Positions 1-5,785 of a stretch of DNA of 9,617 nt are shown one piece after another. Under the pieces are notes generated by a model that was not told where the DNA came from, searched no databases, and saw only the letters and a program-made list of their open reading frames with translations. Positions within the stretch are counted from its first letter, which is position 1. Each line of letters opens with the position of its first letter. The position numbers and the translations under genes are program-made. This stretch comes from Lysobacteraceae bacterium (GTDB lineage Bacteria > Pseudomonadota > Gammaproteobacteria > Xanthomonadales > Xanthomonadaceae), in assembly GCA_017990865.1 (NCBI GenBank), contig JAGNNB010000085.1, positions 1-9,617 on the forward strand. Reading direction: 5' to 3'.

Positions 1-873
1 CTGAAGGTCGACGCTTCGCTCGCGATCCTCGATTTCTTCCTGACCAAGATCGCCGCCGCGCCGGACGATCTGCCTTTCGCGCATTTCGAACTGATACCCG
101 ATCATCTGCCGGACCGCCTCAAGAACGCGATCGAGCAGTTTCCGCAAGGCACGCTGCAGTTCGAAATCGGCATTCAGACCTTCGATCCGGATGTGCAAAC
201 CCGTATCTCGCGGCGCCAGAACGACGACAAGGCGGTCGCGAATCTGCGCTGGCTGCGCGAGCGTTCGAAGGCGCATCTGCATGTGGACTTGATCGCCGGT
301 TTGCCCGGCGAAAGCGTGGAGAGCTTCGCGCGAGGCTTTGATCGCCTGGTGGCGCTGGCGCCTCACGAGATCCAGTTCGGGATTCTCAAGCGCTTGCGCG
401 GCGCGCCGATCGCTCGGCATACGCAAGCGCACGACCTGCGTTTCAATCCCGACCCGCCGTACAACATTCTCAGCACCGATGCCGTCGATTTCGCCGCCAT
501 GCAGCGTTTATCGCGCTTCGCGCGGTACTGGGACATCGTCGCCAATTCCGGGCGCCTGCCGCGGACGTTGCCGCTGTTGCTCGGCGACAGCCCATTCCGG
601 CGGTTTTTGGCGTTCAGCGATTGGCTGTACGCGCGCACCGGGCAAACGCATGCGATTGCGCACGAGCGACTGATCCATGCGCTGCAGGCGTATCTGGTCG
701 CCGAGGGCGGTGTGGACGCCGAGGTCGCGAACCGAGCGCTCATCGCCGATTATCGCGGCCATGGCGGCCGCTCTCGACTGGCGTTCGAGGACGCGGAAGC
801 GCCGCGCCCGGTGCCGGTCGCGGGCAAGAAAAGCACCGTGCCGCCGCGCCAAACCCGACATTTGGCGGGTTGA
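1..873 (+). CDS. B12-binding/radical SAM protein, C-terminal part with DUF4080-like tail (5' partial)
   Basis: The frame is open from the first base to a TGA at 871-873, giving 290 visible residues, so the start lies upstream of the window. A GTG at 193 is internal and not a credible start, because conserved sequence precedes it. Visible landmarks are the radical SAM barrel strands FEIGIQTF (about residues 55-62) and HVDLIAGLPGES (about 94-105). A C-terminal region with ILKRLRGAPI, a PPYNIL motif and NSGRLPRTLPLLL resembles the DUF4080 tail of cobalamin-binding radical SAM proteins. The CxxxCxxC cluster motif and the B12 domain should be in the missing N-terminal part. Such enzymes cleave S-adenosylmethionine to start radical chemistry; the substrate of this subgroup is unknown to me. 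The last 25 or so residues are basic and Pro-rich and look unstructured. Family call is firm, subfamily fairly firm, function open. Confidence 0.85.
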   Translation: MKVDASLAILDFFLTKIAAAPDDLPFAHFELIPDHLPDRLKNAIEQFPQGTLQFEIGIQTFDPDVQTRISRRQNDDKAVANLRWLRERSKAHLHVDLIAGLPGESVESFARGFDRLVALAPHEIQFGILKRLRGAPIARHTQAHDLRFNPDPPYNILSTDAVDFAAMQRLSRFARYWDIVANSGRLPRTLPLLLGDSPFRRFLAFSDWLYARTGQTHAIAHERLIHALQAYLVAEGGVDAEVANRALIADYRGHGGRSRLAFEDAEAPRPVPVAGKKSTVPPRQTRHLAG

Positions 874-1000
874 GCGGAGCCGTCGGCGGCATTCGGAACG
901 TATCGAATTTTCGGTTGTCGTCGGAATCACGTTCCGTCGGGCATCGGTCGCCGGTCGTCCCGTCCGAACGGATGAGATCGAGAACAGGCACACTATCGCG

Positions 1001-2026
1001 ATGACATCGACCGCCGCCATGTCGCCCCCCGAACCGCTCGTCGTCGCCATCTCCTCCCGGGCGCTGTTCGACCTGGAGCATAGCCACACGCTGTTCGAGC
1101 GCGAGGGCGTGGAAGCCTATGCCGCGCATCAGGTCGGGAACGAGGAGAGCGTGCTGGCGCCGGGGATCGGATTCCCGCTGGTGCGCAAGCTGCTGGCGCT
1201 GAACGAGGACGCGCCGAAGGACGCGCCGCGGGTGGAAGTGATTCTGCTGTCGCGCAATTCCTCCGATACCGGGCTGCGAGTATTCAATTCGATCCAGCAT
1301 CACGGGCTGGACATCCGCCGCGCGACGTTCACCTCCGGCGCGCCAACCTGGCCGTACGTCAAACCGTTCGGCGCGCAGCTGTTTCTGTCGGCGAACGCCG
1401 AGTCGGTGCGTCGCGCGTTGCAGAACGGCGTCGCCGCAGCGCATTTGCTGCCGTCGGCGGCGGTCGAAGGCGCTGCGAGCATTCGGCGCGCGATTGCGCC
1501 CGCCGTCGCAGTCGATGCGAAGGCCGTCGCTGCGAAGGATTCGATCGAGAGCGACAGCGAATCCGCGATCCGCAACGCCGCGACGCGGCAGATCCGCATC
1601 GCCTTCGACGGCGACGCGGTCTTGTTCGACGACGAGGGCGAGCGCGTCACCCGCGAGGGCGGCTTGGAAGCCTTCGCGCGTCACGAGCGCGAACGCGCGC
1701 ACGAGCCGCTGTCTGGCGGGCCGTTCCGCGGCTTTCTCGATGCCTTGCATCGTTTGCAGGCGGCCTATCCCGCGGACGGCACCGGGCCGATCCGCACCGC
1801 GCTGGTGACGGCGCGTTCGGCGCCGGCGCACGAGCGCGTGATCCGCACGTTGCGCGAGTGGGGCATTCGCCTGGACGAGGCGCTCTTTCTCGGCGGCCGG
1901 CCGAAAGGCCCGTTCCTGGAAGCCTTCGGCGCGGATATTTTCTTCGACGACTCGATGCACAATATCGAATCGGCGCGCGAACACGTCACGGCCGGACATG
2001 TGCCGCATGGCGTGGCGAACCGCTGA
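1001..2026 (+). CDS. Cytosolic 5'-nucleotidase (cN-I-like, 5_nucleotid family)
   Basis: A 341-residue protein that should hydrolyse nucleoside monophosphates to nucleosides in the cytoplasm. The N-terminal half carries AISSRALFDLE (16-26), LLSRNSSDTGLRVFNSI (82-98) and the strand region up to AAHLL (146-150), typical of this family. The second half has HAD-like acidic motifs: IAFDGDAVLFDDE (200-212, nucleophile Asp candidates D203/D205), GPFRGFL (240-246), LVTAR (268-272), GGRPKGPF (298-305, Lys302) and ADIFFDDS (311-318, D316/D317). ATG at 1001 is chosen because family similarity begins about ten residues later; a second ATG at 1019 (Met7) is possible. The open frame continues far upstream, but there it only shadows the radical SAM gene. 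A 127-base gap separates it from that gene and 81 bases from the next. An Ala/Ser/Asp-rich linker (about 163-190) lies just before the catalytic motif. Cofactor and nucleotide preference cannot be read from the sequence. Confidence 0.9.
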   Translation: MTSTAAMSPPEPLVVAISSRALFDLEHSHTLFEREGVEAYAAHQVGNEESVLAPGIGFPLVRKLLALNEDAPKDAPRVEVILLSRNSSDTGLRVFNSIQHHGLDIRRATFTSGAPTWPYVKPFGAQLFLSANAESVRRALQNGVAAAHLLPSAAVEGAASIRRAIAPAVAVDAKAVAAKDSIESDSESAIRNAATRQIRIAFDGDAVLFDDEGERVTREGGLEAFARHERERAHEPLSGGPFRGFLDALHRLQAAYPADGTGPIRTALVTARSAPAHERVIRTLREWGIRLDEALFLGGRPKGPFLEAFGADIFFDDSMHNIESAREHVTAGHVPHGVANR

Positions 2027-2093
2027 GCATCGCTTCGCCGCATCCGTTCGCGCCTTATCCCTGCGCTCCCTCTCTCCGTATTTCATCCGTCAC

Positions 2094-2098
2094 GAGGA
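2094..2098 (+). promoter_or_regulatory. Ribosome binding site of the DUF4259 gene
   Basis: GAGGA lies nine bases before the ATG at 2108 and fixes the start of the DUF4259 gene. The gap upstream of it (2027-2093) shows no convincing promoter by eye. Confidence 0.6.
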
Positions 2099-2107
2099 CA
2101 TCACACG

Positions 2108-2521
2108 ATGGGCACTTGGTCTTGCGAATCGTTCGGTAACGACAGCGCCTGCGATTGGGCGTACGACCTGGAGGAAGGGCCTCGCGATTTTTCGTTCGTC
2201 GAAGAGACCTTGAGCCGCGCGATAGCGCAAGCCCCGGCCGATCTGGATGCCGATACCGCGGTCGAGGCCATCGCCGCCGCCGAAACGCTCGCGAAAGCCT
2301 TGGGCCGCGGCACGCGGACGGATGCCTACACCGAGCGCGTGGATCGATGGGTGGCCGCGCTCACGGTTCGTCCCGACGCATCGCTGATCGAGACGGCGCG
2401 GCAGGCGTTGGAAAAAATCGTGGCGCCGGGCTCGGAATTGCGCGAATTGTGGGAAGAATCCGATGATTTCGAGGAATGGCTGGGTATCGTCGGACGTTTG
2501 CGGTCGGCGTTGAGCGAATGA
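2108..2521 (+). CDS. DUF4259 domain-containing protein
   Basis: A 137-residue acidic, probably all-helical cytoplasmic protein. The N-terminus, MGTWSCESFGNDSACDWAYD, fits the DUF4259 signature of GTW followed by a G/DND-A-DW/F motif at residues 10-17. An Ala/Glu-rich helix (about 48-66) and a C-terminal helix with ELRELWEESDDFEEW (about 110-124) follow. There is no signal peptide, membrane segment or cysteine cluster. The ATG at 2108 is supported by GAGGA at 2094-2098, nine bases upstream, and by the family motif starting right at Met1. It follows the 5'-nucleotidase gene by 81 bases on the same strand, so it may be co-transcribed, but no functional link is evident. It ends 73 bases before a strong hairpin. 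No biochemical function is established for this family to my knowledge. Confidence 0.85.
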   Translation: MGTWSCESFGNDSACDWAYDLEEGPRDFSFVEETLSRAIAQAPADLDADTAVEAIAAAETLAKALGRGTRTDAYTERVDRWVAALTVRPDASLIETARQALEKIVAPGSELRELWEESDDFEEWLGIVGRLRSALSE

Positions 2522-2594
2522 GATCGTAAAAAACGGGACGGGAGAGTGGCGGTACAGCTCGACTTGCAGGAACGAATCGAACGACCGTAACGAA

Positions 2595-2618
2595 ACAAGG
2601 GGCCTTGCGGCCCCTTGT
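2595..2618. terminator. Bidirectional rho-independent-type terminator
   Basis: ACAAGGGGCC (2595-2604) and GGCCCCTTGT (2609-2618) form a perfect 10-bp stem closed by the 4-base loop TTGC. The site lies between the convergent DUF4259 gene (plus, ends 2521) and DUF4785 gene (minus, ends 2707). On the minus strand the hairpin is followed by TTTCGTT, and on the plus strand by CGTTT, so the T-tract is short on both sides and somewhat better for the minus transcript. Position and stem strength support termination from both directions. Confidence 0.8.
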
Positions 2619-2645
2619 CGTTTACTGCGTTCGTACTTCGATCGA

Positions 2646-2697
2646 GTATCTGGATTGCGTATCCAGATATCGTATCTGGATTGCATATCCGGATCGC
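2646..2697. repeat. Two 26-bp tandem units made of alternating palindromic arms
   Basis: Unit 1 (2646-2671) and unit 2 (2672-2697) match at 22 of 26 positions; the first 19 bases differ at only one. Within them the arm TATCTGGAT (2647-2655, 2673-2681) alternates with its reverse complement ATCCAGATA (2661-2669) and a one-mismatch version ATCCGGAT (2687-2694), with gaps of 5, 3 and 5 bases. The RNA could therefore pair arm 1 with 2 and 3 with 4, or arm 2 with 3. It lies in the 3' untranslated region of the minus-strand DUF4785 gene, between its stop and the terminator, and is more AT-rich than its surroundings. Role unknown. Confidence 0.75.
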
Positions 2698-2706
2698 GCA
2701 GATCGA

Positions 2707-3876
2707 TCAGCGAACCCGCCCGCTGGATTCGCGCGATTCCAACGGCGCCATGCGCGATTGATCGTGCAGTTCCAATTGACGCACTTCGTACGGCGCGCCG
2801 TAACCGGCCGGCAGGTGCGAGCGATCGAACTGCAGCACCAACATGCCGCCGCCGCGCTTGAACCAATTGGCCGAATGCGCCTGCGACACCGGACGCATGC
2901 TGCCGTCCGGCGCTTTGGCGAACAGCGTGCCGCGCGCTTCGTAGCGACCCGGCGAGCCGGCTTGGATCGGCAGGGCCATGCGCATGGTCTTCGCGTTGAA
3001 CGCGAAGTTGCCGTCGAAGCGCGCGGTCGGCGCGGCGACCGCGAACGCGGTGCGGGCATCTCGCTGCACGCCGTCGGCTTCGGCGAAGACCTGCAATTCC
3101 CACAGGCCCGGCGTGGTGCCGACATCGTTCGGCAGTTTGACGTCCGCAACCAGACCGTTGCCGCCACTGCGTAACGCCACCGGCCAACTGCGGCCGTCCG
3201 GCGCGACCAACAACGCTTCGCCCTGCGCCTTCGCGCTGCGGCCTGCGTTGTCGTATTCGACGTTAAGACGTACGGCGTCGCCGGCCAGCGCGCGGCTGCG
3301 GTCCGCTGCGGCGCGCAGGACGCGATCGCTGGCGGGCTCGTAGACGTGGACGAGGTATTGGCCGCTGGCTTTTGCCGCCCGCAGCGTGTAATCGCCCGCG
3401 CCGGAGGTATCGGCCATTTTCGCGACCAGACTGCCTTCGTTGACGTCCATGCCGGCGGCTTTCAGTTGCGCGGCGTCGGCGATGCTCTTGAGGCCGACAG
3501 TGCGGCCGTCGGCGCCGCGTACGTCGAGTTGTTCGCTGCGCAAGGCTTTGGCGCCGTTCGTCGGGCTGATGCGGATCAGGCTGCCCGGGGCGGAGAGTTT
3601 CAACGCCACGCCGTTGTTCAGCGCAGCGCCGTCGACGGTTTCCCAGTATTCGCGGCTTTCGGCGACGAAGGCTTTGGCGGCGACGACATCGGCGTTCGGA
3701 TCGAGCTTCCACGCGAACGACACCGGCGCGCGTTCGATCGCGGCGGCGGGGGCGGGGAGAACGGCCAAACGCTTCGGCGCTTGATCCTGGCGCGCGGGCG
3801 ATTTCAACGGCTGCGCGGCGCCGGCGGAGAACGACGCCAAGGCGACGGCGATCGATAAAGAAAGAGTTAGACGCAT
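2707..3876 (-). CDS. Secreted DUF4785 family protein
   Basis: A 389-residue exported protein. An N-terminal signal peptide (MRLTLSL, hydrophobic core to Phe16, then SAGAA) suggests cleavage near residues 20-21. A Pro/Ala-rich spacer (about 22-50) follows, then an N-terminal domain (about 51-190) with REYWETVDG (75-83) and LSAPGSLIRISP (94-105). Next is a beta-rich Ig-like module (about 198-283: VRLNVEYDN, LLVAPDGRSWPV, GLWELQVFAEADG) and a second one (about 286-380: YEARGTLFA, GGGMLVLQFDRSHLP, YEVRQLELHD). The protein has no cysteine at all, unlike its neighbour. I assign it to DUF4785, known from Xanthomonadales and Legionella. Its start is fixed by GAGGG seven bases upstream, which overlaps the stop codon of the secreted hydrolase gene. 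Function unknown; a periplasmic or surface binding role or a partner role for the hydrolase is inference only. Confidence 0.82.
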   Translation of the reverse strand: MRLTLSLSIAVALASFSAGAAQPLKSPARQDQAPKRLAVLPAPAAAIERAPVSFAWKLDPNADVVAAKAFVAESREYWETVDGAALNNGVALKLSAPGSLIRISPTNGAKALRSEQLDVRGADGRTVGLKSIADAAQLKAAGMDVNEGSLVAKMADTSGAGDYTLRAAKASGQYLVHVYEPASDRVLRAAADRSRALAGDAVRLNVEYDNAGRSAKAQGEALLVAPDGRSWPVALRSGGNGLVADVKLPNDVGTTPGLWELQVFAEADGVQRDARTAFAVAAPTARFDGNFAFNAKTMRMALPIQAGSPGRYEARGTLFAKAPDGSMRPVSQAHSANWFKRGGGMLVLQFDRSHLPAGYGAPYEVRQLELHDQSRMAPLESRESSGRVR

Positions 3877-3883
3877 GACGGTG

Positions 3884-3888
3884 CCCTC
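3884..3888 (-). promoter_or_regulatory. Shine-Dalgarno of the DUF4785 gene overlapping the upstream stop codon
   Basis: On the minus strand the hydrolase gene ends TGAGGGCACCGTC before the DUF4785 ATG. GAGGG shares bases with the TGA stop (3887-3889) and stands seven bases from the start at 3876. This layout suggests the two genes are translated from one mRNA and are coupled. Confidence 0.7.
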
Positions 3889-4744
3889 ACTGGCTCATAT
3901 CGGTGCGGAGGATGGTGTTCAGGCCGAAACAGGCCCGACGGCTCTGGTTGTGCGAGAGCGGTTCGCCGCCGGCCATCCGGGCCGTGTCGTAGAACCACAC
4001 CGATCCCGCGGCGTTCTGACTGCTGCAGTTGAGGAAGCCGTCGGAACAACTGGCCAACCAATTCTGCGTCACTTCCAAGCCGACGTTCTGGGTGTAACCG
4101 CCGCAGTAGCTGTCGCCGTCGAACGGCGAGGAATCCACATCGGTGCCGACCACGCTGCGGAAGGTTTTCGGCAGGGCCGGGCGGCCGCTGGTGCCGTACA
4201 GATAGTTGGCGTTGTAGAACGACATCCAGCTCTGCTGCTGCTGGCGGACGCCGTCGTTCTGATAGCCCAGCAGCCAGCCGACGGCGGCTTCGAACACGGT
4301 GCCGTTCATCACCGCGTCGGCCAGCGGCGTGCCGGTGGACGACGGCGCCAGCGCATTGACGCGGACGGTCTTGCTGATGATGTTCGGATAACGGCTGTCG
4401 TAGGTCGGGTTGGACATGATCCAACGCATGACGTTGCCGCCGTTGGAATGGGTGATCACGATCAGTCGGGTGATGCCTTTGCTGTTGATGAACGTGGTCA
4501 ACTGGCCGGCCAAGCAACCGGCGGCGCGGTTGTCCCACCAGTACTGTCCGAAATCGCAGTTGATGACGACGTAATTCGCCGGGTTCGGCAAACCGCCGCG
4601 TACGGAGTCGACCATGGCCGGTTGCCAATAGTCGTTGTAGGCGTTGGTTTGAGCGCCGGTGCCGTGGACGAAGGCCACGCCGGTGTTGGCGAACGCGCAG
4701 GGCGCGCTCGCAGCGAGCAGTAAGCCGCAAAGCAATTTGCGCAC
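3887..4744 (-). CDS. Secreted alpha/beta-hydrolase (lipase/esterase-like)
   Basis: I start this gene at a GTG (4742-4744), giving 285 residues. AGAGGAA lies six bases upstream and a signal peptide begins exactly there (MRKLLCGLLLAASAPCAFA, cleavage after Ala19). The open frame runs upstream to 4945, but that extension is Arg-rich and has no export signal in its first residues. The mature chain opens with a strand and the HGTG oxyanion-type motif (27-30). The nucleophile elbow is T-H-S-N-G-G with Ser100, giving a Thr rather than Gly two residues before the serine. His265 in EPLSHNQ is the likely catalytic His; Asp202, Asp209 and Asp235 are acid candidates. Six mature cysteines (63, 77, 214, 233, 240, 272) could form three disulfides, which fits an oxidising compartment. 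It is probably exported by Sec and acts on esters or lipids; the substrate is unknown. It is first in a two-gene unit with the DUF4785 gene. Confidence 0.82.
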   Translation of the reverse strand: MRKLLCGLLLAASAPCAFANTGVAFVHGTGAQTNAYNDYWQPAMVDSVRGGLPNPANYVVINCDFGQYWWDNRAAGCLAGQLTTFINSKGITRLIVITHSNGGNVMRWIMSNPTYDSRYPNIISKTVRVNALAPSSTGTPLADAVMNGTVFEAAVGWLLGYQNDGVRQQQQSWMSFYNANYLYGTSGRPALPKTFRSVVGTDVDSSPFDGDSYCGGYTQNVGLEVTQNWLASCSDGFLNCSSQNAAGSVWFYDTARMAGGEPLSHNQSRRACFGLNTILRTDMSQ

Positions 4745-4750
4745 GATGAG

Positions 4751-4757
4751 TTCCTCT
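4751..4757 (-). promoter_or_regulatory. Ribosome binding site deciding the GTG start of the hydrolase gene
   Basis: AGAGGAA on the minus strand, six bases before the GTG at 4744, is a close anti-Shine-Dalgarno match. Together with the signal peptide it favours the GTG over the in-frame ATG at 4945. Confidence 0.7.
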
Positions 4758-4830
4758 TTTCGATGGTTCCTGGTTTCGATGGCGCGCCGAAAGCGAGGCG
4801 CGGGTCCGTAGACGATCTCTCCCGTCCATC

Positions 4831-4867
4831 GGATCGATCCAGCGGGATCGATTCGACGCGTCGATCC
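4831..4867. repeat. Cluster of GATCGA palindromes in the presumed leader of the hydrolase gene
   Basis: The cluster contains the perfect 10-bp palindrome GGATCGATCC (4831-4840). Next come arms GGATCGA (4845-4851) and TCGATCC (4861-4867) spaced by nine bases, and between and across them the perfect 12-bp palindrome TCGACGCGTCGA (4853-4864). As RNA the 4845-4867 segment could form a 7-bp hairpin about 100 bases before the GTG start. Function unknown. Confidence 0.5.
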
Positions 4868-4953
4868 GTCGCGAACAGAGCGCATGCGCGGCGGCGAGAC
4901 ATCGGGAGTTCCGATGCGAGGGCGGCTTCCCCGGGCCGCCGGCATCGGTCTTC

Positions 4954-4983
4954 AGCATACGTGGCCGTATGTCGCATTGTCAC
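4954..4983 (-). promoter_or_regulatory. Candidate sigma-70-type promoter for the hydrolase-DUF4785 unit
   Basis: On the minus strand GTGACA (4978-4983; five of six to TTGACA) and TATGCT (4954-4959; four of six to TATAAT) are separated by 18 bases. Transcription would start near 4947, leaving a leader of about 200 bases. This is a by-eye match in GC-rich DNA, so it is tentative. Confidence 0.35.
4956..4971. promoter_or_regulatory. Candidate operator: perfect inverted repeat CATACG-N4-CGTATG
   Basis: CATACGTGGCCGTATG has perfect 6-bp arms around the 4-base spacer TGGC. It lies between the candidate -35 and -10 elements and overlaps the -10, a position where a dimeric repressor would block RNA polymerase. 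No regulator is visible in the window, and symmetry is the only evidence. Confidence 0.4.
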
Positions 4984-5098
4984 GCTGCGCCGCGTTGTTC
5001 ACGACGAGCGGCACGGCGACTCGGCGGTGTCCGAATTTCGAGGTCGCGGGCCGGGGAGCGATATCAGGGAGGGATATTCGGCGCGCGAAACTGCGCGA

Positions 5099-5785
5099 TC
5101 AGAACTCCAAATCCAATGCCGCGCAGAGATAATCGACGAACGGCCCCAATCGCCGCAGATCGTCGCCCAGTGTGGCGAGCAGACGCGGACCGGTCATGGT
5201 CGCGTCGTCGATGTTGCGGATGGCGACATGGTTCTTGCGGCGCAGGTCTTCGAGATGGACGAAATCGGCGGGATACCCGCGCGGCGGGCGCACCAGCATT
5301 TCCGAATCGTCCAGATCGTAGCGTTTGCGGAAGGCGGCGGCGTGCGCGGCGGCGGCCCAACTGCCCGGGTTATCGACGATGAACTGCCGCACGCGGCGCA
5401 GCGTGTCCGGTTCCGGATGCCACAGGCCCGCGCCGATGAAACAGTTGCCCGGCTGCAGATGCAGATAGAACGACGGCGCTTCGACTTCGCGGCTGCGTTC
5501 GTGAAAAAAGCGCGCGCCCTGCCACAGTTTATAGGGCGATTTATCGCCGGAAAATCGCGTATCGCGATGGATGCGGAACAACGAACCGCCGACGGTCTTC
5601 GGGTCGGCGCGATAGTGTTCGCTGGCTTCGCGCAGCGCCGGCTGAAGATCGGCGATCAAAGCCAGGAACGGGCCGCGCACATGTTCGTCGTATTCGTGCT
5701 TATGCGCATGAAACCACTCGCGCTCGTTGTGGCGGGCGAGGCCGCGCAAGAATTTGAAACTGGCGTCGGAGAAATAGCGGCTCAT
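5099..5785 (-). CDS. DUF2461 family protein
   Basis: A 228-residue soluble protein, the usual length for DUF2461 (TIGR02453). Recognisable blocks are FLRGLARHNEREWFHAHK (12-29), RIHRDTRFSGDKSPYK (71-86) and FYLHLQPGNCFIGAGLWHP (106-124), followed by an acidic and basic mixed C-terminal half with DFVHLEDLRRKNH. There is no signal peptide or membrane segment. The start at 5785 is preceded by GGAG five bases upstream, and its ATG overlaps the sbcB stop as ATGA, so it is translationally coupled to exonuclease I. It is the last gene of the kynU-kmo-sbcB unit. The role of the family is not established; the conserved Arg/His/Asp/Lys block suggests an active or binding site, which is inference. Confidence 0.88.
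   Translation of the reverse strand: MSRYFSDASFKFLRGLARHNEREWFHAHKHEYDEHVRGPFLALIADLQPALREASEHYRADPKTVGGSLFRIHRDTRFSGDKSPYKLWQGARFFHERSREVEAPSFYLHLQPGNCFIGAGLWHPEPDTLRRVRQFIVDNPGSWAAAAHAAAFRKRYDLDDSEMLVRPPRGYPADFVHLEDLRRKNHVAIRNIDDATMTGPRLLATLGDDLRRLGPFVDYLCAALDLEF

Larger units (their letters stand above)
4745..5098. other. Gene-free upstream region of the secreted hydrolase unit
   Basis: 354 bases lie between the end of the DUF2461 gene and the start of the hydrolase gene, both on the minus strand. Short frames here are Arg/Ala-rich and resemble no protein I know. The stretch holds a candidate promoter with a palindrome (4954-4983), palindromes in the presumed leader (4831-4867), and near the DUF2461 stop only weak 5-bp inverted repeats (5061-5077 and 5082-5097) with no T-tract. 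I see no clear terminator for the upstream operon, so read-through into the hydrolase unit is possible. Confidence 0.6.

Noticed and set aside
852..871. Inverted repeat AACCCG-N8-CGGGTT across the end of the radical SAM gene
   Set aside because: Only 6-bp arms, within the coding end, and no T-tract after it; not convincing as a terminator.
894..936. Inverted repeat CGGAACG ... CGTTCCG upstream of the 5'-nucleotidase
   Set aside because: Seven-base arms 29 bases apart with no nearby promoter elements; compatible with chance.
740..2086. Long open frame (448 codons) on the minus strand opposite the 5'-nucleotidase
   Set aside because: Arg/Ala/Gln-rich shadow translation without a family signature; the plus-strand nucleotidase explains the stretch.
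3875..4723. Open frame of 282 codons on the plus strand opposite the secreted hydrolase
   Set aside because: Val/Gly/Ala-rich shadow; the minus strand has signal peptide, ribosome binding site and catalytic motifs.
4745..4945. N-terminal extension of the hydrolase to an ATG at 4945
   Set aside because: It would bury the signal peptide about 67 residues into the protein; a good ribosome binding site stands before the GTG at 4744.
5061..5097. Possible terminator after the DUF2461 gene
   Set aside because: Only 5-bp stems (ATATC/GATAT and CGCGC/GCGCG) and no run of T on the minus strand.
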